The translations under genes and the position numbers were made by a program. This document shows, in pieces, positions 24,897 to 34,407 of a DNA stretch of 62,853 nucleotides (position 1 is the first letter of the stretch; the number at the start of each line of letters is the position of its first letter). The notes beneath the pieces are model-generated. The model had not been told where the DNA came from. It was given only the letters and a program-made list of their open reading frames with translations, and made no database searches. The stretch is taken from assembly GCA_017412705.1 (NCBI GenBank), contig JAFPWS010000061.1, positions 1-62,853 of the forward strand. The letters run 5' to 3'. Source of the DNA: Prevotella sp. (GTDB lineage: Bacteria; Bacteroidota; Bacteroidia; Bacteroidales; Bacteroidaceae).

Positions 24897-27800
24897 ATGA
24901 TATGTGAACATTGTCATAAAGAAAATCGTTCAATAGCCAAGTTTTGCAAATGGTGTGGTAAGCCGCTCGTTTCCCAAAACGTGCTGGACCGCATGGTGGG
25001 ACTCAGCGACGTGAAGCAGCAGCTGAAGACGGTGGTTGACACCTATACCTATTTGCACTCTCGTAAGGACATCATGAATGTCCGTCTGAGCGTCAATGCC
25101 ATAATCATTGGTGAGACAGGTACTGGTAAGACCGCTTTGGCAGAGGTGATACGTGACTACTTCTATCAGCACAAGATAATAGACAAACCCAAGCTGACGA
25201 TGGTGGATGCTGTCGACTATCAGCGTTTTGTTGACAAGTGGGATGATAACGTCAAGAAGGCTAAGGGCGGCATTCTTTTCTTTGACAATGTGCAGAAACT
25301 GCTTCCCGACCGCTACTCCAATCAGGTCAATCCGCTTGACAAGTTGTTTGTCGAGATGGACAAATGGAATGAGAATCCTATCGTCATGATTGCTGGTCTT
25401 CCAAAGGGCTTGGACGACTTCCTAACCGCAAATCCTGCAGCGCAGAACCGCTTTAAATATACTTTCCGTCTGCCCACTCCCGGCTATCAGGAACTGTGCG
25501 ATATCTGTAAGATGGAGCTCCGCACCAAGTATGGTATTGCTGCCTATACAGCCGAGGCTGACCATAAGCTGTTGCGCTTCTTCCAATATCAGTTGAAGAT
25601 TAAAGACGACACCTTTGGTTTCTCACATGTGGCAGTGAAGACAGCTGAGGATATTTTCACCTCGTTCATCAGTCGTGGTGCTGATGCGGTGATGGTAGAA
25701 GAAGCTGACATTCGTGGCTATGTGCCAGAGGAACGCTCGCTGGAGGATATTCTCGGCGACCTCGACCAATATATTGGTATGGATGAGGTGAAGAAGGCTG
25801 TTCGTGAGATAGCCTTTACCGTTCATAACAGCGTACAGCGTGCCCAGCGTGGACTGGGTGAGCAGGAGAAGGCAGGCATCCATATTGTGCTGACAGGTAA
25901 TCCTGGAACAGGTAAAACGACGATAGCCCGTAAGCTGGGTGAAATATTGGAAGCCATAGGCTACTTGGACAGTGGCCACGTTGTAGAGGTCGACCGTTCG
26001 AAGATGATAAGCCCCTATCAAGGTGAAACACCCAAGGTGGTAGACCGTTTGTGCGACAAGGCCATGGGTGGTATCTTGTTTGTCGATGAGGCCTATACGC
26101 TGGCTCCAGTCAGCCAGAGTGGAGATCGCGACCAGCAGGGCACACAGGCTCTTGAACAGCTGATGAAGCGCATGGAAGACGATCGTGGTAAGTTCGTCGT
26201 CATTGCGGCAGGTTATCGTCAGGAGATGGACAACCTGTTCCGCATCAATCCCGGTGTGCGTAGCCGTTTCAGCTATTTCCTGAACATCGACGACTATACA
26301 CCCAACCAGCTCTTCGAGATTATGCAAGTCTTTGCCAAGGAGAAGAAGTATCTGTTTACGAAGGAGTCAGAGGAACTGGCGCTGAAGATGATAACAGAGC
26401 TTTACAACTCGCGTGATAAAGATTTTGCCAATGGTCGTACTATGCGTCAGTTGTTTGATAAGATATGTTCCAAGCAAGCCGAACGTTTGCAGAAGGGCGA
26501 CATGTCGGCATTGACCAACGAGCAGCTGATGACCATCGATGTGGCAGATATACCATACGAGGCTCCCAAGGCTGTCGACTATACAGAATGCCTTGCTAAG
26601 CTCAACGGCATGGTTGGCCTGGCTGCTGTCAAGAAGGAGATTTCCAATCTGGCAGCATTCCTCAACCTGCAGATTCGTCGTGGCGAGACCAATACCTTCC
26701 AAGGCAAGCATTATGTCTTCACAGGTAATCCAGGAACAGGTAAGACTACCGTTGCCCGCATTATGGCAGACGTCTTCCGCACGCTGGGCATCCTTTCTCG
26801 TGGTCAGCTGATAGAGGCCGATCGCAGTAAGCTGGTGGCAGGCTATTCTGGTCAGACAGCCATCAAGACCAACCAGTTGATAGATTCGGCGATGGGTGGT
26901 GTCTTGTTCATTGATGAGGCCTATACCTTAAAGTCGAGCGATGGCGACAGCTTTGGTTCTGAGGCAATTGATACGTTACTCAAGCGATTGGAGGACGATC
27001 GTGGTAAGTTCATCTGTATCGTGGCTGGCTATACAGACCAGATGCATGACTTCATCGATACGAACCCAGGATTGAAGAGCCGATTCACACAGACCATCCA
27101 TTTCGACGACTATACACCCGATGAGCTGACGGAGATATTCATTAATCTGGCCAAGGGCAAGAACTTTACTGTTGACGAAGAGGCGCAGGGTGCTGTGCAT
27201 CGTCAGTTCGAGCAGTTGTACCTGCGGCGCGATAAGAACTTTGGCAATGCCCGAGAGGCACGTCGTATTTTCGACCAGGCTGTCGAGAAGCAGAGTCAGC
27301 GTCTGGTCAGCATGATGGGTAGTCCTGACTTTAAGGATGACGACATGTATAAAATTACGCCTGCTGACCTGGAGGTTGCCCAGAGCGAGAAGGCTCGTCC
27401 GTTGGATGAGGTTCTCAATGAACTCGACGACTTCATCGGCATGCGTTCGGTAAAGAACATGATACGTCGTCTGGCTGTACAGAGCATGTTCATGAAACAG
27501 CGTGCTGCAGCAGGTGCTGGTAAGGTGCAGCAGATGGCCATGAACTTTGTGCTGACAGGCAATCCTGGTACAGGTAAGACCTCCATAGCCCGTAAGATGG
27601 GTGAGATACTGCAGTCGATGGAGATTCTACCCACCAACCGCGTCATAGAGGCCAGTCGTGCTACGCTGGTCGGCAAGTATATGGGTGAGACGCCAAAGAT
27701 AGTCAACAACATGTGCGACAAGGCCATGGGCGGTATCCTCTTCATTGACGAGGCTTATACGCTGTCGTCAGAGAACGACCAGTATGGCAAGGAGGCAATC

Positions 27801-28208
27801 GATACGCTGATGAAGCGCATGGAGGATGATCGTGGTAAGTTCGTTGTGATAGCAGCAGGCTATCGTGACGACATGGAAACATTCCTGACCGTCAATCCTG
27901 GATTGGCCAGTCGCTTTACCCATAAGATGCATATCGACGATTATAATGAGGACGAGCTGTTGGCTATCTTCAAGAAGATGGCCGGCAAGGATAACTATAA
28001 GTTGTCGCCAGAGGCCGAATTCAAACTCATGGATCTCATCTGCCGTAAGGTCATCAACAAGAATGAGGCCTTTGGCAATGCCCGTGAGATGCGTAATATG
28101 CTGGATGCAACGATTCAGCAGCTCTCGATGCGTGTCAGTCAGTTGCCGCAGTCCGAGATTACGCAAGAGACTTATCAATTGATTTTGCCAGAAGATATTA
28201 GAGAGTAA
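24897..28208 (+). CDS. Zinc-ribbon protein with four AAA+ (CbxX/CfqX-type) modules
   Basis: A 1103-residue protein. A zinc ribbon (Cys 3, 6, 17, 20) is followed by four AAA+ ATPase modules with Walker A at about residues 72 (GETGTGKT), 333, 609 and 887 (GNPGTGKT). Walker B is ILFVDEAYTLA, VLFIDEAYTLK and ILFIDEAYTLS in modules 2-4, but ILFFDNVQKLL in module 1. Module 1 therefore lacks the catalytic Glu and may not hydrolyse ATP. Modules 2-4 resemble CbbX rubisco activase and EccA of type VII secretion, which remodel partner proteins. EccA has one such module, so tandem copies are notable. It starts 1 bp after the kinase stop. Confidence 0.9.
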   Translation: MICEHCHKENRSIAKFCKWCGKPLVSQNVLDRMVGLSDVKQQLKTVVDTYTYLHSRKDIMNVRLSVNAIIIGETGTGKTALAEVIRDYFYQHKIIDKPKLTMVDAVDYQRFVDKWDDNVKKAKGGILFFDNVQKLLPDRYSNQVNPLDKLFVEMDKWNENPIVMIAGLPKGLDDFLTANPAAQNRFKYTFRLPTPGYQELCDICKMELRTKYGIAAYTAEADHKLLRFFQYQLKIKDDTFGFSHVAVKTAEDIFTSFISRGADAVMVEEADIRGYVPEERSLEDILGDLDQYIGMDEVKKAVREIAFTVHNSVQRAQRGLGEQEKAGIHIVLTGNPGTGKTTIARKLGEILEAIGYLDSGHVVEVDRSKMISPYQGETPKVVDRLCDKAMGGILFVDEAYTLAPVSQSGDRDQQGTQALEQLMKRMEDDRGKFVVIAAGYRQEMDNLFRINPGVRSRFSYFLNIDDYTPNQLFEIMQVFAKEKKYLFTKESEELALKMITELYNSRDKDFANGRTMRQLFDKICSKQAERLQKGDMSALTNEQLMTIDVADIPYEAPKAVDYTECLAKLNGMVGLAAVKKEISNLAAFLNLQIRRGETNTFQGKHYVFTGNPGTGKTTVARIMADVFRTLGILSRGQLIEADRSKLVAGYSGQTAIKTNQLIDSAMGGVLFIDEAYTLKSSDGDSFGSEAIDTLLKRLEDDRGKFICIVAGYTDQMHDFIDTNPGLKSRFTQTIHFDDYTPDELTEIFINLAKGKNFTVDEEAQGAVHRQFEQLYLRRDKNFGNAREARRIFDQAVEKQSQRLVSMMGSPDFKDDDMYKITPADLEVAQSEKARPLDEVLNELDDFIGMRSVKNMIRRLAVQSMFMKQRAAAGAGKVQQMAMNFVLTGNPGTGKTSIARKMGEILQSMEILPTNRVIEASRATLVGKYMGETPKIVNNMCDKAMGGILFIDEAYTLSSENDQYGKEAIDTLMKRMEDDRGKFVVIAAGYRDDMETFLTVNPGLASRFTHKMHIDDYNEDELLAIFKKMAGKDNYKLSPEAEFKLMDLICRKVINKNEAFGNAREMRNMLDATIQQLSMRVSQLPQSEITQETYQLILPEDIRE

Positions 28209-28210
28209 TT

Positions 28211-28789
28211 ATGATTATTTGCCCAAGTTGTAAAGAAGAGATAGAGGACGATTCACACTATTGCGACCAGTGTGGACAAGAATTGGTCTACTGCAGTAAT
28301 TGCGGACGTGTCGGTATGGGACGCCGCTGTACCTATTGCGGTGGATTGATGATTAGCGCCGACGAAATGATGGAACAGCGTGTCGCTCCAAAGCAACAGC
28401 CGTCATTGGCTGACAGTCTGCATGTGACTATTGCCAACTCGCAGACTACGGGTGAGCCCCGCATGCCACAGTCTGCTGTCCGTAGCGGTATCCCTACATT
28501 GACACTCTATAATCCGAGTCTCGACATTCGTATTGTCGGTATTAACGGTGCTATCATTGGTCGTCGTCAGGGACCGTATGCCCAGCTGTTTGGTGGCAAT
28601 ATGTATATTTCTGGCGTGCATGCCCAGCTCATCTATAAGCCAGATACAGGTTGGTGCGTGATAGATAAGCATTCGTCCAATGGAACCAAGCTCAACCAGC
28701 GCGATTTGCTTCCTGATGTTCCTATGTCTATCAAGAGTGGTGACATAGTGACATTGGCCAACATCAATTTACAGGTGAGCGTCAATTAA
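28211..28789 (+). CDS. Zinc-ribbon FHA-domain protein
   Basis: A 192-residue protein. Two zinc ribbons come first (CPSC...CDQC and CSNC...CTYC, within residues 4-45), then a linker, then an FHA domain from about residue 105: IIGRRQGPYAQ, YISGVHAQLIY and DKHSSNGTKLNQR give the GR, S..H and SxNG phosphothreonine-binding residues. It should recognise phosphothreonine on a target of the operon's kinase. It starts 2 bp after the AAA+ gene. Confidence 0.92.
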   Translation: MIICPSCKEEIEDDSHYCDQCGQELVYCSNCGRVGMGRRCTYCGGLMISADEMMEQRVAPKQQPSLADSLHVTIANSQTTGEPRMPQSAVRSGIPTLTLYNPSLDIRIVGINGAIIGRRQGPYAQLFGGNMYISGVHAQLIYKPDTGWCVIDKHSSNGTKLNQRDLLPDVPMSIKSGDIVTLANINLQVSVN

Positions 28790-28825
28790 CACATAAAAAG
28801 ATAGTATTAAGGGATAAGAAGATTT

Positions 28826-29572
28826 ATGAGTAGAATCGTATTGACGGCAGCAAGCCGTGTAGGATGCGTAAGAACAAATAACGAGGACATGGTTCTTGCT
28901 TACGACCATTTTGTGCGTAGTGACATTTATCAGACAGAGTTTATGACGGAGAACCATGATCGCTTTGTCATTGCCTTGGCTGATGGCATGGGAGGACACA
29001 ATGCTGGCGAGATAGCCAGTTATGATGCCTTGTCGAACCTTCAGTTTTTCCTCAGTGACCTGCCTCGTGGCCTCTCTTCTGGCGAGTTTAACGAGATGAT
29101 GCTGGAGTGGCTTCACTCCATCAACCAGATTATAGACTCCAAGGGGCGTGTGAATCCTGGAATGGTTGATATGGGAACAACGTTGGTAGGTGTTCTTTTC
29201 TATAATAATAAGTATTATTGGATGAACTGCGGCGACAGTCGCCTGTACCGCTTCCGTGATGGCAGGCTGAGCCAGTTGACAACAGACCACTCCTTGAGCA
29301 ATGCCAGAGGTGAGAAGCGACATTCAAATATCATCACCAACTGTATTGGGGGTGGGTGCAAGAACTCCTATATGGATATGTTTGACTTTACGGACGATTT
29401 CCTTTCAGGCGATACGTATATTCTCTGCTCTGATGGTCTGAACGACATGGTCAGCGATGATACCATTTGCTCTTTGGTAGCTGAGGGAGCCAATGCCAAC
29501 GGACTGTGCGAGGCTGCCATTGCTGCCGGAGGTTATGATAATGTTTCTGTATGTGTTTTTAATGTGGAGTAA
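28826..29572 (+). CDS. PP2C-family Ser/Thr protein phosphatase
   Basis: A 248-residue phosphatase. LADGMGGHNAGEIAS, NCGDSRLYRFRDG, TTDHS, LCSDGLNDMVSDD and GGYDNVSVCVF are the metal-binding and structural motifs of PP2C/PPM enzymes, all intact. It has no membrane segment. It lies 36 bp after the FHA gene and probably reverses phosphorylation by the kinase encoded in the same operon. metA starts 3 bp later. Confidence 0.93.
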   Translation: MSRIVLTAASRVGCVRTNNEDMVLAYDHFVRSDIYQTEFMTENHDRFVIALADGMGGHNAGEIASYDALSNLQFFLSDLPRGLSSGEFNEMMLEWLHSINQIIDSKGRVNPGMVDMGTTLVGVLFYNNKYYWMNCGDSRLYRFRDGRLSQLTTDHSLSNARGEKRHSNIITNCIGGGCKNSYMDMFDFTDDFLSGDTYILCSDGLNDMVSDDTICSLVAEGANANGLCEAAIAAGGYDNVSVCVFNVE

Positions 29573-29575
29573 GCT

Positions 29576-30493
29576 ATGCCTTTAAGATTGCCAGATAAGC
29601 TGCCTGCCATAGAGCTGTTGAAGCAGGAGAATATTTTCGTCATGGACGACTCTCGTGCCCATATGCAGGATATCCGTCCGTTGAAGATTGCTATACTGAA
29701 TCTCATGCCGCTTAAGATTACGACAGAGACAGACCTGATACGACTGCTTTCCAATACACCGTTGCAGTTGGAGATTAGTTTCATGAAGCTCAAGAGCCAT
29801 ACACCTAAGAATACGCCCATCGAGCACATGATGATGTTCTACCGCGACTTTGAGCAGATGCGACTGGAGAAGTATGACGGAATGATTATCACTGGCGCTC
29901 CGGTAGAGACCCTTGAATTTGAGGATGTCAACTACTGGACAGAGATGACGGCGATTTTCGATTGGGCTCGCACCCATGTGACGAGTACCTTATATATCTG
30001 CTGGGCTGCACAGGCAGGGCTCTACTATTATTATGGAGTTCCCAAATATCCTTTGGAGAAGAAGATGTTTGGCATCTTCCCACAGTATCCCTTGGAGCCT
30101 CAACTGCCCATCTTCCGCGGCTTTGACGATGTGTTTCAGATGCCCCATAGCCGTCATACGGAGATTCATCGGGAGGACATTCTGGCCAATCCTGATTTGA
30201 CGCTGATTGCAGAGTCGCCTGACTGTGGCGTGTCGATGGTGATGGCTCGTGGAGGTCGTGAGTTCTTTATTACCGGCCACTTGGAGTATGCGCCGAATAC
30301 GCTTGACAACGAGTATAAGCGCGACAAGGATATTCGCGATGATGTAGATTTGCCCAAGAACTACTATCGTGACAATAATCCTGCCAACGGACCCTTGGTT
30401 TCTTGGCGTGCCCATGCCAATCTGCTCTATAGCAACTGGATTAACTACTACGTCTATCAGGAGACGCCTTACGATATCAATCAGATTCAATGA
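29576..30493 (+). CDS. metA: Homoserine O-acyltransferase (MetA)
   Basis: A 305-residue enzyme acylating homoserine, the first committed step of methionine synthesis. The sequence LKIAILNLMPLKITTETDLI, LEISFMKLKSHTPKNTP and FDWARTHVTSTLYICWAAQA is characteristic of MetA; the Cys in ICWAAQA is the nucleophile. Many MetA enzymes outside the enterics use acetyl-CoA rather than succinyl-CoA, so the acyl donor is left open. It is tightly joined to the PP2C gene upstream and its stop overlaps the U32 start by four bases. Confidence 0.92.
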   Translation: MPLRLPDKLPAIELLKQENIFVMDDSRAHMQDIRPLKIAILNLMPLKITTETDLIRLLSNTPLQLEISFMKLKSHTPKNTPIEHMMMFYRDFEQMRLEKYDGMIITGAPVETLEFEDVNYWTEMTAIFDWARTHVTSTLYICWAAQAGLYYYYGVPKYPLEKKMFGIFPQYPLEPQLPIFRGFDDVFQMPHSRHTEIHREDILANPDLTLIAESPDCGVSMVMARGGREFFITGHLEYAPNTLDNEYKRDKDIRDDVDLPKNYYRDNNPANGPLVSWRAHANLLYSNWINYYVYQETPYDINQIQ

Positions 30494-32280
30494 CACCTTT
30501 AGAACTGCTTGCACCTGCCAAGAATCTGGAGTGCGGTATAGCTGCCATTGACCATGGGGCTGATGCCGTCTATATCGGTGCACCCAGGTTTGGAGCTCGT
30601 GTTTCGGCAGGCAACAGCGTGGACGACATTCGTCAGCTATGCCATTATGCCCATCAGTTCGATGTCAAGGTGTATGTAACAGTCAATACCATTGTCTACG
30701 ATGATGAGCTTTCCGCAACGGAGATGTTGATACAACAGCTGCATGAGGCTTGTGTTGATGCCATTCTGGTGCAGGATATGGGTATTCTGAAGATGAATAT
30801 TCCTTCTATCGCTCTTCATGCCTCTACACAGACAGACAATCGCTCAGCCGATAAGGTTCGCTGGTTGCGCGACGTGGGCTTCCGTCGTGTGGTTCTGGCT
30901 CGCGAGCTCTCTGTAGACGAGATTGCCAATATTCATGCCCAAGTGCCTGATATGCCTTTGGAGGTCTTTGTCCATGGTGCGTTATGTGTCAGCTATAGTG
31001 GTCTTTGTTATGCTTCCCAGCATTGCTTTGGTCGTTCTGCCAATCGAGGTGCTTGTGCTCAGTTCTGCCGCATGAAGTTCGACCTGTTGGATGCAGATGG
31101 TCAGGTGCTCGAGCAGCAACGCCATCTGCTCTCCCTGAAGGATATGAACCAGAGCCGGCATCTGGAACAACTCATTCAGGCTGGTGCCACCTCGTTCAAG
31201 ATAGAAGGTCGTTTGAAAGATGCGTCCTATGTAAAGAATGTCGTCGCAGCATATAGCCAGCAGCTCAATGCTTTTATAGAGCGCCATGCTGACCAGTGTT
31301 GTCGTTCGTCACGAGGTAAGGTTGCCTATTCCTTTACACCCCATTTGGAGAAGACATTCAATCGTGGCTTCACCACTTATTTCCTGCAAGGACGCCAACC
31401 GGATATTTTCTCTCCTGACACTCCTAAAGCCATGGGCGAATATGTTGGCAAGGTAAAGGAGATACGTCGTGACTCATTCAATGTGGCAGGAACAGCATCC
31501 TTTGCCAATGGCGATGGACTTTGTTTTATCAACCATGAGCATGAGCTCGAAGGGTTCAGAGTCAATAGGGCCGAGGGCAATCGGCTCTTTCCTCAGCAGA
31601 TGCCAGTCCATCTGCGTGCAGGAATGGCTCTCTATCGTAACAACGATCAGGAGTTCGAACGTCTGTTGGCGCGTCCCAGTGCTGAGCGCAAGATTCCTAT
31701 AGTCATGCGTCTTGAGCCTACTGCTGACGGTTTCAGCCTGAGTAGTGGGAATGTGTCTGTCTCCCTTCCTTGTGAGCACCAGCAAGCCCAAAAGCCTCCT
31801 CGTGAGAATATCATTCGTCAACTGTCTAAGTTGGGAGGCACACCATACGAGTGTAGTGGGGTAGAGCTGGCTGACGACTTCAACTACTTCATCCCGAGTA
31901 GCCTGTTGTCAGAATTGCGCCGTCAGCTGGTGTTAAGCCTTTCTAAGGAGTCAAGGCCACGACCTGCTGAAAGTCATATTCCGGATAAGTCAGGAACTCC
32001 ACCCCCATATGCTCACGCGTACCTATATAATATAGCCAATCAGCTGGCACGCGATTTCTACGGTGCTGAGGATGTGTCGGCTTACGAGTTAAAAGGCGGT
32101 CATGGCCCTATCATGCAGTGCCGTCATTGTCTGCGTTACTCTTTGGGCCATTGTGTGAAGCATGGCGGTACCAAGCCTCAGTGGCGTGAGCCTCTGATGT
32201 TGAGGTTAGGCGATGGACGTCGCTTCCCCCTTGAGTTTGATTGTAAGAATTGTCAGATGAATGTCTATGCGGAAGATTAG
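30490..32280 (+). CDS. U32 family peptidase / RlhA-TrhP-type hydroxylase
   Basis: A 596-residue protein of the U32 family. LELLAPAKNLECGIAAIDHG is the classic N-terminus, and GLCYASQHCFGRSANRGACA followed by QFCR is the cysteine-containing signature. The C-terminal half includes further cysteines (CRHCLRYSLGHC, then CKNCQMN). Several U32 proteins (RlhA, TrhP) are now known to hydroxylate rRNA or tRNA rather than to cleave proteins, and this long form fits that branch better. The exact substrate is unknown. It overlaps metA by ATGA. Confidence 0.85.
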   Translation: MTPLELLAPAKNLECGIAAIDHGADAVYIGAPRFGARVSAGNSVDDIRQLCHYAHQFDVKVYVTVNTIVYDDELSATEMLIQQLHEACVDAILVQDMGILKMNIPSIALHASTQTDNRSADKVRWLRDVGFRRVVLARELSVDEIANIHAQVPDMPLEVFVHGALCVSYSGLCYASQHCFGRSANRGACAQFCRMKFDLLDADGQVLEQQRHLLSLKDMNQSRHLEQLIQAGATSFKIEGRLKDASYVKNVVAAYSQQLNAFIERHADQCCRSSRGKVAYSFTPHLEKTFNRGFTTYFLQGRQPDIFSPDTPKAMGEYVGKVKEIRRDSFNVAGTASFANGDGLCFINHEHELEGFRVNRAEGNRLFPQQMPVHLRAGMALYRNNDQEFERLLARPSAERKIPIVMRLEPTADGFSLSSGNVSVSLPCEHQQAQKPPRENIIRQLSKLGGTPYECSGVELADDFNYFIPSSLLSELRRQLVLSLSKESRPRPAESHIPDKSGTPPPYAHAYLYNIANQLARDFYGAEDVSAYELKGGHGPIMQCRHCLRYSLGHCVKHGGTKPQWREPLMLRLGDGRRFPLEFDCKNCQMNVYAED

Positions 32281-33238
32281 GTTTCTCTTGTTGCTGCTGA
32301 CAACTCTGCTGCTGACCGCTTGCTACAATCATCGTCAGCACACACCTGATGCCTGGGACCTGACCAAGCAGCAGATAGATTCCATCTCGTTCTCAACGAC
32401 CCATCACTATTCGCAGAACTACAACTTTGTGGTCACTGCGTCCAGCCTGCCACTCTCTGATGAGTTGCCCGACTTGGTGTTCGATACCATCTACGTTACT
32501 CGTGGCGAACGCATTGTGGTAGCGGAGATTACTACAGTGCCTTCTGATAGCATAGACTCTGTATGGGTAAAGGTTGCTCGTGACCAGATTACACAAGGAT
32601 GGATTCGTGAGAGCGAGTTGTTGCAAGGCGTTTCTCCTGATGACCCTATCTCGCAGTTCATCGACTTTTTTTCAGACACCCATTTGCTCATCTTTCTTGC
32701 CTTTTGTGTCATCGTGGGTGGCGCCTATGCCATGCGTCGTCTGATGCGTCGCAATGCCTATATCGTCCATTTCAACGATATAGACTCCTTCTATCCCACG
32801 CTGTTATGCATTTTGGTGGCATCATCGGCAACGCTCTACGCCTCCATCCAGATGTTTGCGCCTGAGTCGTGGCGCCACTTCTACTATCATCCTACCATGA
32901 ATCCCTTCTCTCTGCCCATGCATCTGGGATGCTTCATAGCCTCCGTATGGGCTATCATCATAGTCGCTGTGGCTGCTGTCGATGATGTACGCCATCGGCT
33001 GTCCAATGGCGAGCTGGTACTCTACCTGGCAGGCCTTGCTGCTGTCTGTGCTGTCGACTACGTAGTGTTCAGCATCTTTACCTTATATTATATAGGCTAT
33101 CTCCTCTTGCTGCCCTACGTCGGCTATGCCTTGTGGCGCTATTTCCGCTATGCCCATTATAGCTACACTTGTGGACACTGTGGCGCACCCCTTCGCCAGA
33201 AAGGGCGTTGTCCTCATTGCGGCATGGATAATGTCTAA
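32261..33238 (+). CDS. Lipoprotein-like membrane protein with C-terminal zinc ribbon
   Basis: A 325-residue protein. The N-terminal signal KIRFLLLLLTTLLLTACYN has a lipobox. A soluble region (about 30-135) is followed by five membrane helices (for example LLIFLAFCVIVGGAYAM and IASVWAIIIVAVAAVDD), and the end carries a zinc ribbon (CGHCGAP...CPHCGM). Its start lies inside the U32 gene (20-bp overlap; ATG at 32267 is equally possible). It is convergent with the MFS gene and their stop codons overlap. It is the last gene of the long operon. Function is unknown. Confidence 0.8.
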   Translation: MSMRKIRFLLLLLTTLLLTACYNHRQHTPDAWDLTKQQIDSISFSTTHHYSQNYNFVVTASSLPLSDELPDLVFDTIYVTRGERIVVAEITTVPSDSIDSVWVKVARDQITQGWIRESELLQGVSPDDPISQFIDFFSDTHLLIFLAFCVIVGGAYAMRRLMRRNAYIVHFNDIDSFYPTLLCILVASSATLYASIQMFAPESWRHFYYHPTMNPFSLPMHLGCFIASVWAIIIVAVAAVDDVRHRLSNGELVLYLAGLAAVCAVDYVVFSIFTLYYIGYLLLLPYVGYALWRYFRYAHYSYTCGHCGAPLRQKGRCPHCGMDNV

Positions 33239-34407
33239 CTGAGTTGTCGTTCCAAGAAGAAGTTTTGGGCTTTCAGGAAGTAGAGAGCCACACCTGTTGC
33301 GTTGACTGCCGCTACCGTCCAGAATGCTGTGGAATAGCCAAGGGCCTCTGCAATGATGCCACCCATCAGAATGCCCAGACCCATACCTACGTCCCATGAT
33401 ATGAGGATGGTGGAATTTGCTGTTCCGCGCTCGTTGTGGTGGGCCATACTAATCATCATGTTCTGGAAGGCAGGCCACAGATGCCCGTTGCCCAGTCCGA
33501 TGAGTATGGCGGAACTATAGTAGCCTGCTATATTGGGATACGCAATGAACAGCGTATAGCCCACTAACGATATCAACATTCCCTCGGCGGCGTTGTGTGT
33601 CAGGCGTCCCTGACGCAGTGCCTTGCCTCCTTGCAGCCGTGACAGAATCAGTCCTATGGAGCAGAGCATGAACCATGTTCCTGTTCCGCCCGTCATGCCC
33701 ATCACCTGCTTGCCGTAGATAGCCAGATAGTTGCTCACGACGCCGAAGCAGAATCCGAAGAACACCATGTTGACACCGATCAGCCATCCGCGCTTCAGGA
33801 AGAAACGGTCGAGTGACAGTTTGTTGGGTCTTTGTCGTGTGGTTTGCGGCTTCAACTTGACCGTAGCGTCGACGATAAGTCCGAATGTGGCTACGGCCAG
33901 GGCCAGCCAGAAGAGCAATTGGAAGTTATGGGTCTGCGAGTAGACAAAGATGGCAAATGTCGGTGAGACGGCCATAGCCAGGTTGTTGCTGAGGCCGTAA
34001 TAGCCGATGCCCTCGTTGCGTCTGGACGATGGCAACACGTCGATAGCAGCGGTCGAATTTGCTACGGTGAGCGCTCCAAAGGGACCTCCGTGTAATGTTC
34101 TGACGATAGTGAACATCAGCAGGCTCGTCGCTGCCAGATAGCCTGTGAAGAAGATGGCAAATGCCGAGTAGGAAATGAGCAGTACGGCCTTTCGTGGGAA
34201 GGAGTCGACAAAGTATCCGCTGAAGGGTCTGAACAGGAGGGCGGTGATGGTGTATCCCGACAGGACTATTCCGATGACGTCCTTTGTGGCTCCGAATGTC
34301 TCGTGGAGATAGAGCGGCAGCAATGGCGTGAGCAGGTAGAATGCGGTGAATAGCGAGAAGTTCGCTATCATCACCTTACAGTAGTTGCTGTTCCAGAGGC
34401 GTTCCAT
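33235..34407 (-). CDS. MFS transporter
   Basis: A 390-residue major facilitator with about 12 helices. FSGYFVDSFPRKAVLLISYS matches the loop 2-3 motif A (GxxxDxxxRR-like). It resembles arabinose-efflux/multidrug-type permeases of Bacteroidota; the substrate is not known. Its ATG overlaps the hisC stop by one base (TAATG), so it is translationally coupled to the histidine genes. Confidence 0.85.
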   Translation of the reverse strand: MERLWNSNYCKVMIANFSLFTAFYLLTPLLPLYLHETFGATKDVIGIVLSGYTITALLFRPFSGYFVDSFPRKAVLLISYSAFAIFFTGYLAATSLLMFTIVRTLHGGPFGALTVANSTAAIDVLPSSRRNEGIGYYGLSNNLAMAVSPTFAIFVYSQTHNFQLLFWLALAVATFGLIVDATVKLKPQTTRQRPNKLSLDRFFLKRGWLIGVNMVFFGFCFGVVSNYLAIYGKQVMGMTGGTGTWFMLCSIGLILSRLQGGKALRQGRLTHNAAEGMLISLVGYTLFIAYPNIAGYYSSAILIGLGNGHLWPAFQNMMISMAHHNERGTANSTILISWDVGMGLGILMGGIIAEALGYSTAFWTVAAVNATGVALYFLKAQNFFLERQLS

